Positions 1 to 7,453 of a stretch of DNA of 64,000 nucleotides are shown here, piece after piece; positions within the stretch are counted from its first letter, which is position 1, and every line of letters starts with the position of its first letter. The stretch covers positions 1 through 64,000 of the forward strand of contig JAWKNW010000007.1 in NCBI GenBank assembly GCA_041391505.1, in the 5' to 3' direction. The position numbers were made by a program, and so were the translations under genes. The notes under the pieces were generated by a model. That model made no database searches. It was not told the DNA's origin and saw only the letters and a program-made list of their open reading frames with translations. This DNA comes from Rhodothermales bacterium. Lineage in GTDB: Bacteria; Bacteroidota; Rhodothermia; Rhodothermales; JAHQVL01.

Positions 1-1
1 C

Positions 2-328
2 CCGTCGGACCGGCTTTATCCCGCCACCGGTGTAACCGTCAGCGAAGAAGCCCCGGTCCCCGAGGCCGGCCTCGAAGCACCCTTCCCCAATCCGTTCGCA
101 AACGAAACGACCGTTCGTTTTGCGGTCGACGCCGAAGGACCCGTCGCGCTGACGCTGTACAACATGCTGGGGCAATCGGTGATGCGACTCTTCGAGGAGC
201 GCGCCACGCCGGGGCGTATCTACGAACTGCGTGTCGACGCCTCGGGGCTGGCGGGGGGCGTGTACGTCCTGCACCTCCGCGCGGCCGGCCGGCAGTACAC
301 GCGCAAGCTGGTGCACGTGCCGGACTGA
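2..328 (+). CDS. T9SS C-terminal sorting domain protein (3' end only)
   Basis: The reading frame enters at the window edge and runs 108 codons to a TGA at 326-328, so the start and functional domain are not visible. The tail has the Por/T9SS type A sorting signature: PFPNPF near residue 30, then a beta-sandwich with LTLYNMLGQSV and the closing GGVYVLHL and RKLV strands. In Bacteroidota this roughly 80-residue domain directs outer-membrane translocation and is cleaved off. The passenger function cannot be told. The stop is 5 bp from the end of the convergent GH43 gene, with no room for a separate terminator. Confidence 0.85.
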   Translation, partial: PSDRLYPATGVTVSEEAPVPEAGLEAPFPNPFANETTVRFAVDAEGPVALTLYNMLGQSVMRLFEERATPGRIYELRVDASGLAGGVYVLHLRAAGRQYTRKLVHVPD

Positions 329-333
329 CCGGG

Positions 334-1386
334 TCATTCGCCTGACGGGCCGGCGAGCGTGTCTCCAGGCGTCAGCGCGGCGCCCAGGCGCGGCAGGCCG
401 TCGGCGTCCCAGTCGAACCGCTGCATCCGCGGCGACCTTCGGCCGCCGCAGCCCTGACCGGGTTCTGGGTTGGCGTGGTAGAGGATCCAGTCCTCCGAGC
501 CGTCGGGCGACGTGAAGAACGAGTTATGGCCGGCGGCGTGCGCCCCGGGCGCGGAGGCAAAAACCGGCTCCGGATGTTTCGTCCACGACGCGGGGTCGAG
601 GAGGTCGCTGCCGGCGTCGGCCGAGAGGAGGCCGAGCGTGTAGGCGTCGGTCCAGCATCCGCTGGCCGAATAGACGATGAACACACGATCGCCGCGACGC
701 AGGAACTGCGGCCCTTCATTGACATCCACGTGCGCCGGCCCGTCGCCCGGGTTGGGGATGTCGCCGACCGTCTCCCACGGCAGCGTGGGCGTGGAGATGC
801 GCACACGCGGTCCGGCGAGGGTCCACGGGTCGGCCATCGGAGCGAGATAGAGGTGCTGGACGCCGTTCGTCTCGCCTTCCCAACCCGACCAGGCCAGGTA
901 CCGGCGGCCGGCGTGTTCGAACACCGTCCCGTCGATCGCCCAGCGGTCGGCCGGATCGGCGAGCTTCCCCTTCATCGTCCACTCGCCCGTCGTCGGGTCC
1001 GGCGACCGGTTCTCGAGCACCCAGAGGCGGTGCGATGCGTTCTGGCCGGCGTCGGCGGCGAAGTAGATGTACCAGGCGCCATCCAGATGGTGCAGCTCGG
1101 GCGCCCAGATGCCATGCGAATACGGCCCGGTCTCCGGCGGCGACCAGACGACGACCGGGTCGGCCTGCGCGAGTTCGGACATCTTGCGTGTTTTACGCAG
1201 CGTCAGGTTGCGGCCGGTGGTGTGCATGTAGTAGTAAAACCCGTCGCGGTGGATCACCCACGGGTCGGCGCCGGCGGGCAGGAGCGGGTTGACGAACGCC
1301 GTGCCGGGATCCGGGCCGGCCGGCCCGCCGCATGCAGCCGCGGTCATCGCCAGGACGAGGGGGAGGATATGCCGCAGCTTCTTCAT
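334..1386 (-). CDS. Glycoside hydrolase family 43 lipoprotein
   Basis: A 350-residue protein. The N-terminus is a lipoprotein signal with Cys19 in an AAAC lipobox, so it should be membrane-anchored outside the cytoplasm. The rest is a five-bladed GH43 propeller: the general base Asp41 in GADPWV, pKa-modulating Asp152 in AIDGTV and general acid Glu224 in NEGPQF are all visible. GH43 enzymes cleave arabinans, xylans or similar side chains by inversion; the exact substrate cannot be read. The ATG at 1386 overlaps the stop of the upstream methyltransferase (ATGA), which indicates translational coupling. An upstream in-frame start would lack the signal peptide at its N-terminus. Confidence 0.85.
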   Translation of the reverse strand: MKKLRHILPLVLAMTAAACGGPAGPDPGTAFVNPLLPAGADPWVIHRDGFYYYMHTTGRNLTLRKTRKMSELAQADPVVVWSPPETGPYSHGIWAPELHHLDGAWYIYFAADAGQNASHRLWVLENRSPDPTTGEWTMKGKLADPADRWAIDGTVFEHAGRRYLAWSGWEGETNGVQHLYLAPMADPWTLAGPRVRISTPTLPWETVGDIPNPGDGPAHVDVNEGPQFLRRGDRVFIVYSASGCWTDAYTLGLLSADAGSDLLDPASWTKHPEPVFASAPGAHAAGHNSFFTSPDGSEDWILYHANPEPGQGCGGRRSPRMQRFDWDADGLPRLGAALTPGDTLAGPSGE

Positions 1387-2018
1387 TCTTCCAGGGGCTT
1401 CCATCCACCGAACAGGGCCAGCTCCATCCATTTCCAGAAGCAGTCGACGTGCGCAAAGCCGACGGCTTCGAGCATCTCCAGCTGGGTGCCCAGCGGAGCC
1501 AGCTTGTTGGACGGGTCCTCGTCGTCCGGACCGATGCCCAGGTTGTTCAGAAAGATCGCGTGCAGCTCGGGCGTGGCGGAGGCGACGTGTTCGAGGTTGC
1601 AGAACACCCCGCCGGGCTCCAGCCGATCGAAGATCTCCCCATAGATCGCCGCCTTCCGTTCATCGGTGCAATGGTGGATGGCGAAGCCCGAGACGATGGC
1701 ATCGAAGCGGCCGAGGTCGGGGAGCGGCTCGTCGAGGTCGTGGTGGAGCACCTGGACGCCGGCATGCCGCGCGAAGCGCGACCGGGCGGCGTCGAGCATG
1801 GTGGGCGAGGCGTCGAGCGCGATGCCCTCTGCATTCGGCCGGTCCATCAGCACGAGATGGAGCAGCCGCCCGTCGCCGGCGCCCAGGTCGAGAATGCGCA
1901 TGGCCTGGGGCGGCATAAACGACAGCAGCACCGATTCCCCTTCCGTGCGGTGCGGGATGCCGTCGGCACGGGCGAGGTAGCGGAGGGCGTATTCGGCCCG
2001 GGCGTATTCCTGGATCAT
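1383..2018 (-). CDS. Class I SAM-dependent methyltransferase
   Basis: A 211-residue cytoplasmic protein with a Rossmann methyltransferase fold. Motif I is ILDLGAGDGR near residues 42-51, followed by the acidic strand end (GIALDAS), DAIVSGFAIHH as the post-motif, and a C-terminal half typical of methyltransferase domain 25 proteins. The substrate cannot be predicted. The gene is first in a two-gene unit: its TGA overlaps the ATG of the GH43 gene by four bases, although a functional link between the two is not obvious. Confidence 0.8.
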   Translation of the reverse strand: MIQEYARAEYALRYLARADGIPHRTEGESVLLSFMPPQAMRILDLGAGDGRLLHLVLMDRPNAEGIALDASPTMLDAARSRFARHAGVQVLHHDLDEPLPDLGRFDAIVSGFAIHHCTDERKAAIYGEIFDRLEPGGVFCNLEHVASATPELHAIFLNNLGIGPDDEDPSNKLAPLGTQLEMLEAVGFAHVDCFWKWMELALFGGWKPLEE

Positions 2019-2056
2019 GGCTGCGGGGGGATTTAGGAGGTGACGTTAGCCACGTT

Positions 2057-2217
2057 AGCGAGGCGATCTATGGATGCAGGATACAAGATGCAGGATGTTT
2101 ACCGAAAAACCGTGTCTTTGATCGGGGATCCTGCAGCGAGGCGATCTATGGATGCAGGATACAAGATGCAGGATGTTTACCGAAAAACCGTGTCTTTGAT
2201 CGGGGATCCTGCAGCGA
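2057..2217. repeat. Two exact 78-bp tandem repeats
   Basis: Units run 2057-2134 and 2135-2212 with a five-base start of a third copy. The two copies appear identical. Each contains the word GATGCAGGATACAAGATGC, which is related to words at 7347-7442 and 46330-46366. The unit length is a multiple of three, so one frame reads a 26-residue repeat twice, but there is no ribosome-binding site or codon bias to support translation. The array fills most of the 238-bp space between the methyltransferase start (2018) and the YdeI-like gene end (2257). Confidence 0.9.
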
Positions 2218-2256
2218 AAGAGAATAGCGCCCGTGCGCGAAGGATCTGTTAGCCGG

Positions 2257-2853
2257 TCACAGGGGCTTCCCGGTGCGCGATGTTCCTTCGGTCACCGAGG
2301 CCACCGTCTTCGCGATCCGCCGCGCGCGCGTCTCCTCGCGCTTCGCCTCGTCGATCCAATCGATGTACTCGCGTTGAAGGCTGGGGCTCAAGGTATCGAA
2401 TCTGGCACGGGCCGCGGCCGCCGCATCGAGCGCCGCGGCGAGGTCGGCCGGCACGGCCGGCGGCTCCGGCTTCCGCGCCTTCGGCACCTTCACGCCGCGC
2501 TCGTTCAAATCGATGGCCTCGCGGACGTACGGGATCAACACGGCGGCGGGCGGCACGTCATCGACGTGCGTCAGCTTGATGAACATCGGCGACGAGCGGG
2601 GCGCATCGCCGAAGAGGCCGGCCGGGTCGTTCATGATGGCGGATTTCCAGAATCCATAACCCACATGTTCCTTAAAGGCCGACATGCCGACCACGATGCC
2701 CTTGTACCCGAAACTCGGGACGCCCCACTTGAGGCTCTCTTCGAGCACCGGGCTGGCTTCATGAAAGATGGCGCGGAGCCGGCGGAGGATGGGTTGCGCG
2801 AAGGGCGCGGCGTGGTCGATGTAGGCGTCGACGTCGGGCGAGGGTTCGGGCAT
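2257..2853 (-). CDS. YdeI/OmpD-associated family protein (DUF1801-like)
   Basis: A 198-residue cytoplasmic protein. The N-terminal half matches the DUF1801 fold (SLKWGVPSFGYKG, then FKEHVGYGFWKSA), and the C-terminal helical part (LSPSLQREYIDWIDEAKREETRARRI, read in pieces) is the usual YdeI/OmpD-associated tail. The biochemical role of the family is poorly defined. The ATG at 2853 lies 19 bp beyond the stop of the M24 peptidase gene on the same strand, so the two are probably cotranscribed, with the peptidase first. Confidence 0.8.
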   Translation of the reverse strand: MPEPSPDVDAYIDHAAPFAQPILRRLRAIFHEASPVLEESLKWGVPSFGYKGIVVGMSAFKEHVGYGFWKSAIMNDPAGLFGDAPRSSPMFIKLTHVDDVPPAAVLIPYVREAIDLNERGVKVPKARKPEPPAVPADLAAALDAAAAARARFDTLSPSLQREYIDWIDEAKREETRARRIAKTVASVTEGTSRTGKPL

Positions 2854-2872
2854 GGGGTTGGCGGCGTGCGGG

Positions 2873-4219
2873 TTAGCGAGAAGGTATGAGGAGCAGCGTT
2901 TCCTGGGGCGGCGTCAGCCAGTCGGCCCCGGTCTCCGTAATCACCACCATTTCCTCTACCGAGATCGTTTTGGTCGTACTGTCCGTCAGCGGCCACGAGA
3001 AAAACCCGTCGTACGCGAAGGTCATGCCCGGGCGCAGTTCGGCGCGTTGCCGGCCGGCCGGCGTGCGGCCGGGCTGGCCTCCGCCGAGGCTCGGCCCCAT
3101 GTCGTGCGCCCAGTAGCCCACCGGATGGCCCGTGCTCCACATGACCGGAAGCGATCCCTCCTCGTCCATCACCCGGCGCTGCGCGGCATCGACCTCGAAT
3201 CCCATGGCGCCCGGCTTCATCGCCGCGAAGGCGGCGCGGCTCCCGCGTCGCGCGGCCTCCCATCTGGCCACGGCCTCCGGCGGCGCTTCGGTCTCGCCGG
3301 GGGCGAGGACGTAGGCGAACCGCTGGATGTCCGTCACCCACATGCCGTGCACCATGATGCCGAAATCCGTCTGGATAAAATCTCCCGGCTGGATGACCCG
3401 GTCGGTCGGATGCGAATGGCCGCGATCCATGCCCGAATTGACGGCCGGATTCTGATCGGCGGCCCAGCCGTCGCCGACGCCGTATTCGGCGATGCGCGCC
3501 TCAAGCATATCGGCGATATCCCTGTCGGTCGTGACGCCCGGGATGGCCGCCCGGTAGGCATCCTGTTGCCACTGCGCGGTCAGCTCGGCGGCGCGGCGCA
3601 TGATGGCGATCTCCGCCGGCGTTTTGACCGAGAGCCACTCCACGATCAGCGGCTCGGCGGAGGTCGTCCGGGCCATCCACGCCGGCCCGAGTCCTTCCGC
3701 CATGGCCAGATACTGGGTGTGGGACAACCCGTCGGCGATCGGGCTTTCCCCCGTATTGACCGCGATGGCGCGGGATCCATACCGCTCCAGCAGGCGGCGG
3801 GTATGATCCCAGATCCCGGAGCCGCGCTCGATGACCAGCACCTCGTCATGCTCCTTCAACTCGGCCAGCGCCGTGGACTCACCCTGCGGGGAGATGGCGA
3901 TCGGTGCGATGCCGTCGGCCGTCCGGAAAAACAGGAAGCCCGCCTGGCCGCCGGCGTTTTCGCAGCCGACATGGCGCGCCATCGGGTCGTTGTTGTTCTC
4001 GCGGCACACCACAATCCAGGCGTCGACGCCGGCGCGATCCATCGCCTCCGGGAGCAGGCGGTGGATCCGGTCGCGGCGGATATCGGGCCAGGGGTCGCCG
4101 GCGAAGGGACGCGGAGGCGCGCCGGTCGGAGCGGTACGCTCGGGGGCGGCGCAGCCCGAAAGGAGGAGCAGGAGTGCGCAGAAGCGTACTCCCAACGGGG
4201 CCATCTTACGGGCCATCAT
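2873..4219 (-). CDS. M24 family metallopeptidase lipoprotein (Xaa-Pro aminopeptidase-like)
   Basis: A 448-residue protein starting at ATG 4219; a GTG three codons upstream is possible. The N-terminus is a lipoprotein signal ending LLLLSGC with Cys23. The C-terminal pita-bread domain holds the expected dinuclear metal ligands: Asp in QTDFGI, Asp in VTDIQRF, His in STGHPVGYW, Glu in the C-terminal FAYDGFF region and Glu in SVEEMVVIT. The N-terminal half is a creatinase-type domain. An exported, membrane-tethered M24 enzyme would act on peptides in the periplasm or at the surface. Probably first gene of a unit with the YdeI-like gene. Confidence 0.8.
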   Translation of the reverse strand: MMARKMAPLGVRFCALLLLLSGCAAPERTAPTGAPPRPFAGDPWPDIRRDRIHRLLPEAMDRAGVDAWIVVCRENNNDPMARHVGCENAGGQAGFLFFRTADGIAPIAISPQGESTALAELKEHDEVLVIERGSGIWDHTRRLLERYGSRAIAVNTGESPIADGLSHTQYLAMAEGLGPAWMARTTSAEPLIVEWLSVKTPAEIAIMRRAAELTAQWQQDAYRAAIPGVTTDRDIADMLEARIAEYGVGDGWAADQNPAVNSGMDRGHSHPTDRVIQPGDFIQTDFGIMVHGMWVTDIQRFAYVLAPGETEAPPEAVARWEAARRGSRAAFAAMKPGAMGFEVDAAQRRVMDEEGSLPVMWSTGHPVGYWAHDMGPSLGGGQPGRTPAGRQRAELRPGMTFAYDGFFSWPLTDSTTKTISVEEMVVITETGADWLTPPQETLLLIPSR

Positions 4220-4243
4220 GCGGGTCACGAGTGAGTGAGCGGG

Positions 4244-6271
4244 TTAGCGGGCGATTTCCGGAAAGGCGGCCACGCGGAGGGTCGAGGCGCCGTAGGGGAT
4301 CAGCGTGATCGGCTCGGCGACACCGTTCTCGACGCGCACCGGGCTGGGGGGTGTCCGGCCGGCGGAACCGTTGTATTCGTGCCATCCAGGGATTCGAACA
4401 CCGTTCGCCTTGATCCGGACGGGCACGGCGTCGGCGGTCCACGGATACGCCGGCATGTCGGTCGTCACCACCTCGAACGAGGCCGCGAGATCGCTCCGGT
4501 CGAATACGAGGCCGTAGTTCCAGGCGGCGGTCGGCGTCATCTCCCAACGCGCATGCTCGTCGGCGCCGGGCTTTGGGGCATCGACGAGGCGCTTGTTTTC
4601 GTCGACCGGCAGCGCGTACAGCAGCGGGCCGCGCTCGACGGCGACGGAGCGTTCGTACCAGGTGCTCATCCGCACCGCCATCGGCAGTTCGAGCGTCACG
4701 GCGTCGCCGTCGCGCCACTCGCGGTCGACCGTCACGATCCGGCCGGGTATCTGCGGCTCCCACTCGGCGCTGTTGATCCGCAGCCGCGCGCCCTCGGCCC
4801 AGGCCGGTATCCGGAGATGGAGCGGGAACGTCGTCGGGGCGTCGGTCTCGACCACGAACCGCACCTGCTCCTCGAACGGATAGTTGGTTTCTTCGCGCAG
4901 CGTCACCTCCCGCCCGTCGGCGCCGACCCGGGCCGTGACGTGGCTGGGCGCATAGACGAGCGCCGCGAGGCCGCGATCCTGGCTCGCCAGCCAGAGGCTG
5001 CGCGTGAACTTGGGCCAGCCCTGGTGATAATTCGTCGTGCAGCACGGGTAGCCCGTGAGGAGCCCGTAGCAGAGGGCGTCCTGGTAGCCGTCGTAGAAGA
5101 GCTGGTGATCCCCGAAGCTGACGCGCACCTGGTTGACCTGCTGGAAATACTGCCGGCCGGTGTGGTCGTCGTTCACCTGGGTGGGCAGCGCGTTGTAGGC
5201 GATCTTTTCGAGCCGGTCGATGTAGTCGACGTCGCCCGTGATCGCCATCAGCGTTTCGAGGCTGAACATGAGCTCGACCACCGCGCACAGCTCCGTCCCT
5301 CGGGTGGGTTCGGTCCCGTGGATGAGTTCGTCGCCCGAGAACATGCCAGAGGCCTGGCCGTGTTTCTCCATCAGGCCGGCGAGTCCGGTTCGAACAGCGT
5401 TCAGGTAGCGTATATCGCCCGTCTGGAGGTATTCGATCGCCGGCTGCTTGATGCCCATCGCCACGTTGACGACGTGCGTGTACCAGTAGTCCGTGGATAC
5501 CTTGCCCTTCTCGAAGTCGCCCGTCCAGTCGTTCGATTGCTCGAAGATCTTCTGGCCCAGCTCCAGCAGGAAGGGCTCGCCGGTGAGGTTGTAGAGCCAG
5601 AGGATACTCGCCTGGTTCTCGCCGCCGCGCGCGGTGGCCCAGCCGGTCCAGTGACCGAGCGGTTCGACGTCGAGCCGGGCGAGCTGGTAGCGGAAGTAGT
5701 TCGTCATGAACGCCGGGACGCGTTCGTCGCCGGTGGCTTCGTACCATTGCTGGAGCACCTTGAGCATCACCATGCGCGGCCACCAGTCGGCCGCGTTTTT
5801 GCGTTGCTGCTGGGCGGTGTTTTCGGTGGATGCTTCCTCGGGGGCCGGCCCGAAGAACCCGTCCTCCCGCTGGCTGGCGAGGGTCCACTCGATGTAGGGG
5901 CGGGCCTTTTCGATGAGGTGGACGTCTTCGAGGATATAGGCGAGCGGGACGAGGCCGTCGAGCCAGTACGGGCCGCGCTCCCAGACGTCGCCGTCGCCAC
6001 CGAGCCAGCCGTTCGTGGCGCCGACGGTCGGGTACCATTCATCGAGCCGGCCCGTCATGCCGTTGGCCTGCCGGCGGAGTTCCTCCAGCAGCCAGCCTTC
6101 CGGCTTGACGGCGCCGATGGGGAGGAGTGCATACGGCGTCTCGGCGAGGGGCGCGCGGCTGAAGGTGTGGAGGTCGGGCTCGGCGACCGGCTCGCGGGCA
6201 GGCGGCTGGCACGCCAGCGGTACGAGGGCGGCGAAGAGGAGGAATCCGGACAGAATACGGGAGCGATGCAT
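4244..6271 (-). CDS. Glycoside hydrolase family 127 (beta-L-arabinofuranosidase-like, DUF1680)
   Basis: A 675-residue protein with an N-terminal hydrophobic signal (possible lipoprotein, Cys21). The (alpha/alpha)6 barrel and beta-sandwich tail of GH127 are evident. The zinc-thiolate active site of the family is intact: Glu327-x-Cys329 in TELCAVVE and the Cys410-Cys411 pair in YPCCTTN, matching Glu338/Cys340/Cys417/Cys418 of the bifidobacterial enzyme HypBA1, where a cysteine is the nucleophile. The likely substrate is beta-linked L-arabinofuranose, although GH127 relatives vary. ATG 6271 is chosen because it begins the signal peptide. Gene has its own candidate promoter at 6308-6344 and ends 24 bp before the M24 start. 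Confidence 0.87.
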   Translation of the reverse strand: MHRSRILSGFLLFAALVPLACQPPAREPVAEPDLHTFSRAPLAETPYALLPIGAVKPEGWLLEELRRQANGMTGRLDEWYPTVGATNGWLGGDGDVWERGPYWLDGLVPLAYILEDVHLIEKARPYIEWTLASQREDGFFGPAPEEASTENTAQQQRKNAADWWPRMVMLKVLQQWYEATGDERVPAFMTNYFRYQLARLDVEPLGHWTGWATARGGENQASILWLYNLTGEPFLLELGQKIFEQSNDWTGDFEKGKVSTDYWYTHVVNVAMGIKQPAIEYLQTGDIRYLNAVRTGLAGLMEKHGQASGMFSGDELIHGTEPTRGTELCAVVELMFSLETLMAITGDVDYIDRLEKIAYNALPTQVNDDHTGRQYFQQVNQVRVSFGDHQLFYDGYQDALCYGLLTGYPCCTTNYHQGWPKFTRSLWLASQDRGLAALVYAPSHVTARVGADGREVTLREETNYPFEEQVRFVVETDAPTTFPLHLRIPAWAEGARLRINSAEWEPQIPGRIVTVDREWRDGDAVTLELPMAVRMSTWYERSVAVERGPLLYALPVDENKRLVDAPKPGADEHARWEMTPTAAWNYGLVFDRSDLAASFEVVTTDMPAYPWTADAVPVRIKANGVRIPGWHEYNGSAGRTPPSPVRVENGVAEPITLIPYGASTLRVAAFPEIAR

Positions 6272-6307
6272 GGCGGCGGCGGGACGTGATGGCGGGGAGG
6301 TAGCGTC

Positions 6308-6344
6308 CCAATATACCAAGCCGGAGCAGGGGTGTCAGCAAAAA
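6308..6344 (-). promoter_or_regulatory. Candidate Bacteroidota-type promoter for the GH127 gene
   Basis: On the minus strand TTTTTG (6344-6339) is followed after 23 bases by TATATTGG (6315-6308), close to the TTTG ... TAnnTTTG pattern of the Bacteroidota primary sigma factor. Transcription would start about 30 bases ahead of ATG 6271. The -7 box has one mismatch and the spacing is at the long end. Confidence 0.35.
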
Positions 6345-6389
6345 TCTTGTCGCATCGTGTACGGGAAAGTGGTCCGGGGCGGTTGTACG

Positions 6390-6860
6390 GCTTTCCCCGT
6401 GCTGAAGCACGGCGGAACGTGGTCAGCATGGGGAGAGCCGGCGAAAGGTGATCACTCCGGATTTTCCATGGCGATAAAGAGCAGGTCGCTCAGGAGCAGC
6501 GGCGGGGTGGCGGTACCCCGCGCTGAAGCGCGGGGGAATGTGGTCAGCATGGGTAGTTCCGAGATGAACGATCACTCCGGATTTTCCATGGCGATAAAGA
6601 GCAGGTTGGTCATGAGCGGCGGCGGGGTGGCGGTACCCCGCGCTGAAGCGCGGGGGAAATCGTTCAGCATCGGCAGTTCCGAGATGGGCGATCACTCCGG
6701 ATTTTCCATGGCCAAAAAGAGCAGGTCGCTCTGGAGCGGCGGCGGGGTGGAGGTACCCCGCGCTGAAGCGCGGGGGAAATCGTTCTGCATGGGTAGTTCC
6801 GACGATGGGCGATCACTCCGGATTTTCCATGGCGAAAAAGAGCAGGTCGCTCATGAGCGG
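6390..6860. repeat. 120-bp tandem array containing copies of the dinB-like gene 3' end plus a hairpin
   Basis: The word ATCACTCCGGATTTTCCATG starts at 6451, 6571, 6691 and 6812, giving periods of 120, 120 and 121. The last copy is the true 3' end of the DinB-family gene (stop at 6813-6815); the others are its last dozen or so codons and stop, in the same orientation. Between copies lies an 8-bp stem with a TGAA loop, CCCCGCGCTGAAGCGCGGGG, at 6516-6535, 6636-6655 and 6756-6775, and a weaker version at 6397-6412. Copies differ by scattered substitutions. With 6272-6389 this occupies the whole gap between GH127 and the DinB-like gene. Confidence 0.92.
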
Positions 6861-7310
6861 CTGCCGGCCTATCTGCCGGAGTAGCGTGGTGACCTGACCG
6901 CGGTGGTAGGTGCCGTGGTTGACCAGATGCTGGAACAGCGTGCCGAGCGGGAGGCTGCCGCCCTTGCCGCTCATGAAGGTATAGGACCGCTCGATCGCCA
7001 GATCCGCCTCGCTGAGCGTGGCGATGAAGGCGTTACGGTCGTCCTGCACCTCGCGCTGCTTCTCGAGCAGGAGTTCGCGCGTCGGCTCTTTCATCCAGGC
7101 TTCAGGCTGCATGGGGCTATTGCCCTGCCAGCGCCGCAGCCAGATCCACTCGGCGCTGACGATGTGGCCGACGGTGTCGCGAAGGGTCGGGAAGCTGTTG
7201 CCCAGCTCGCGGCTCCACTCCTCTTCCGTGAGGGGAGCGACGGATTCGAAGGTGCGGGCGGTGGCCCAGGCGTTGTAGGCGAAGAGGCGGCGGATGTCGT
7301 GGAGGGTCAT
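6813..7310 (-). CDS. DinB family protein
   Basis: A 165-residue cytoplasmic four-helix-bundle protein. The DinB/YfiT metal triad is visible as His49 (TVGHIVSAEW), His132 and His136 (HLVNHGTYHRGQ). Members are damage-inducible proteins or mycothiol/bacillithiol-dependent thiol transferases; which applies here is unknown. The last codons (SDLLFFAMENPE) and stop are copied three more times downstream in the 6390-6860 array. Upstream lies the repeat-filled gap 7311-7453. Confidence 0.85.
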   Translation of the reverse strand: MTLHDIRRLFAYNAWATARTFESVAPLTEEEWSRELGNSFPTLRDTVGHIVSAEWIWLRRWQGNSPMQPEAWMKEPTRELLLEKQREVQDDRNAFIATLSEADLAIERSYTFMSGKGGSLPLGTLFQHLVNHGTYHRGQVTTLLRQIGRQPLMSDLLFFAMENPE

Positions 7311-7318
7311 GGGGGGTT

Positions 7319-7442
7319 GTGGTCAAGGTTCGAGGATCAAGGTTTAAGGAGGATGCAAGATACAGGATGCAGGATTCGCGTATGAATCTCCGATCTGGAT
7401 TACCTCATCTTTCCAGCATCCAGCATCCCGGATCCTGCATCC
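7319..7442. repeat. Palindromic short-word repeat block
   Basis: The gap between the DinB-like and M49 genes starts with CAAGGTT and CAAGGTTTAAGG words (7323-7351), continues with GGATGCAAGATACAGGATGC (from 7351) and ends with the inverted counterpart CCAGCATCCAGCATCCCGG plus ATCCTGCATCC (about 7412-7441). The two arms can fold back on each other over about 40 unpaired bases. The same words occur at 2071, 46330 and 58443. It could act as a terminator for the M49 gene, but there is no T-run. Confidence 0.7.
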
Positions 7443-7453
7443 CATTATCCCCT

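Noticed and set aside
2040..2252. Possible small gene with two 26-residue repeats
   Set aside because: No ribosome-binding site, no similarity, and the repeat is explained at DNA level by an exact 78-bp duplication.
2866..4249. GTTAGCGAG-like words near several gene junctions (2055, 2866, 4241)
   Set aside because: Only six to nine bases are shared, the spacing is irregular and no secondary structure is associated, so chance or minor sequence bias is enough.
6015..6884. Plus-strand open frame with a 40-residue repeated peptide
   Set aside because: The peptide repeat is a by-product of the 120-bp DNA array, whose content is explained by copies of the opposite-strand dinB-like gene end. The minus-strand repeat frame at 6423-6695 is rejected likewise.
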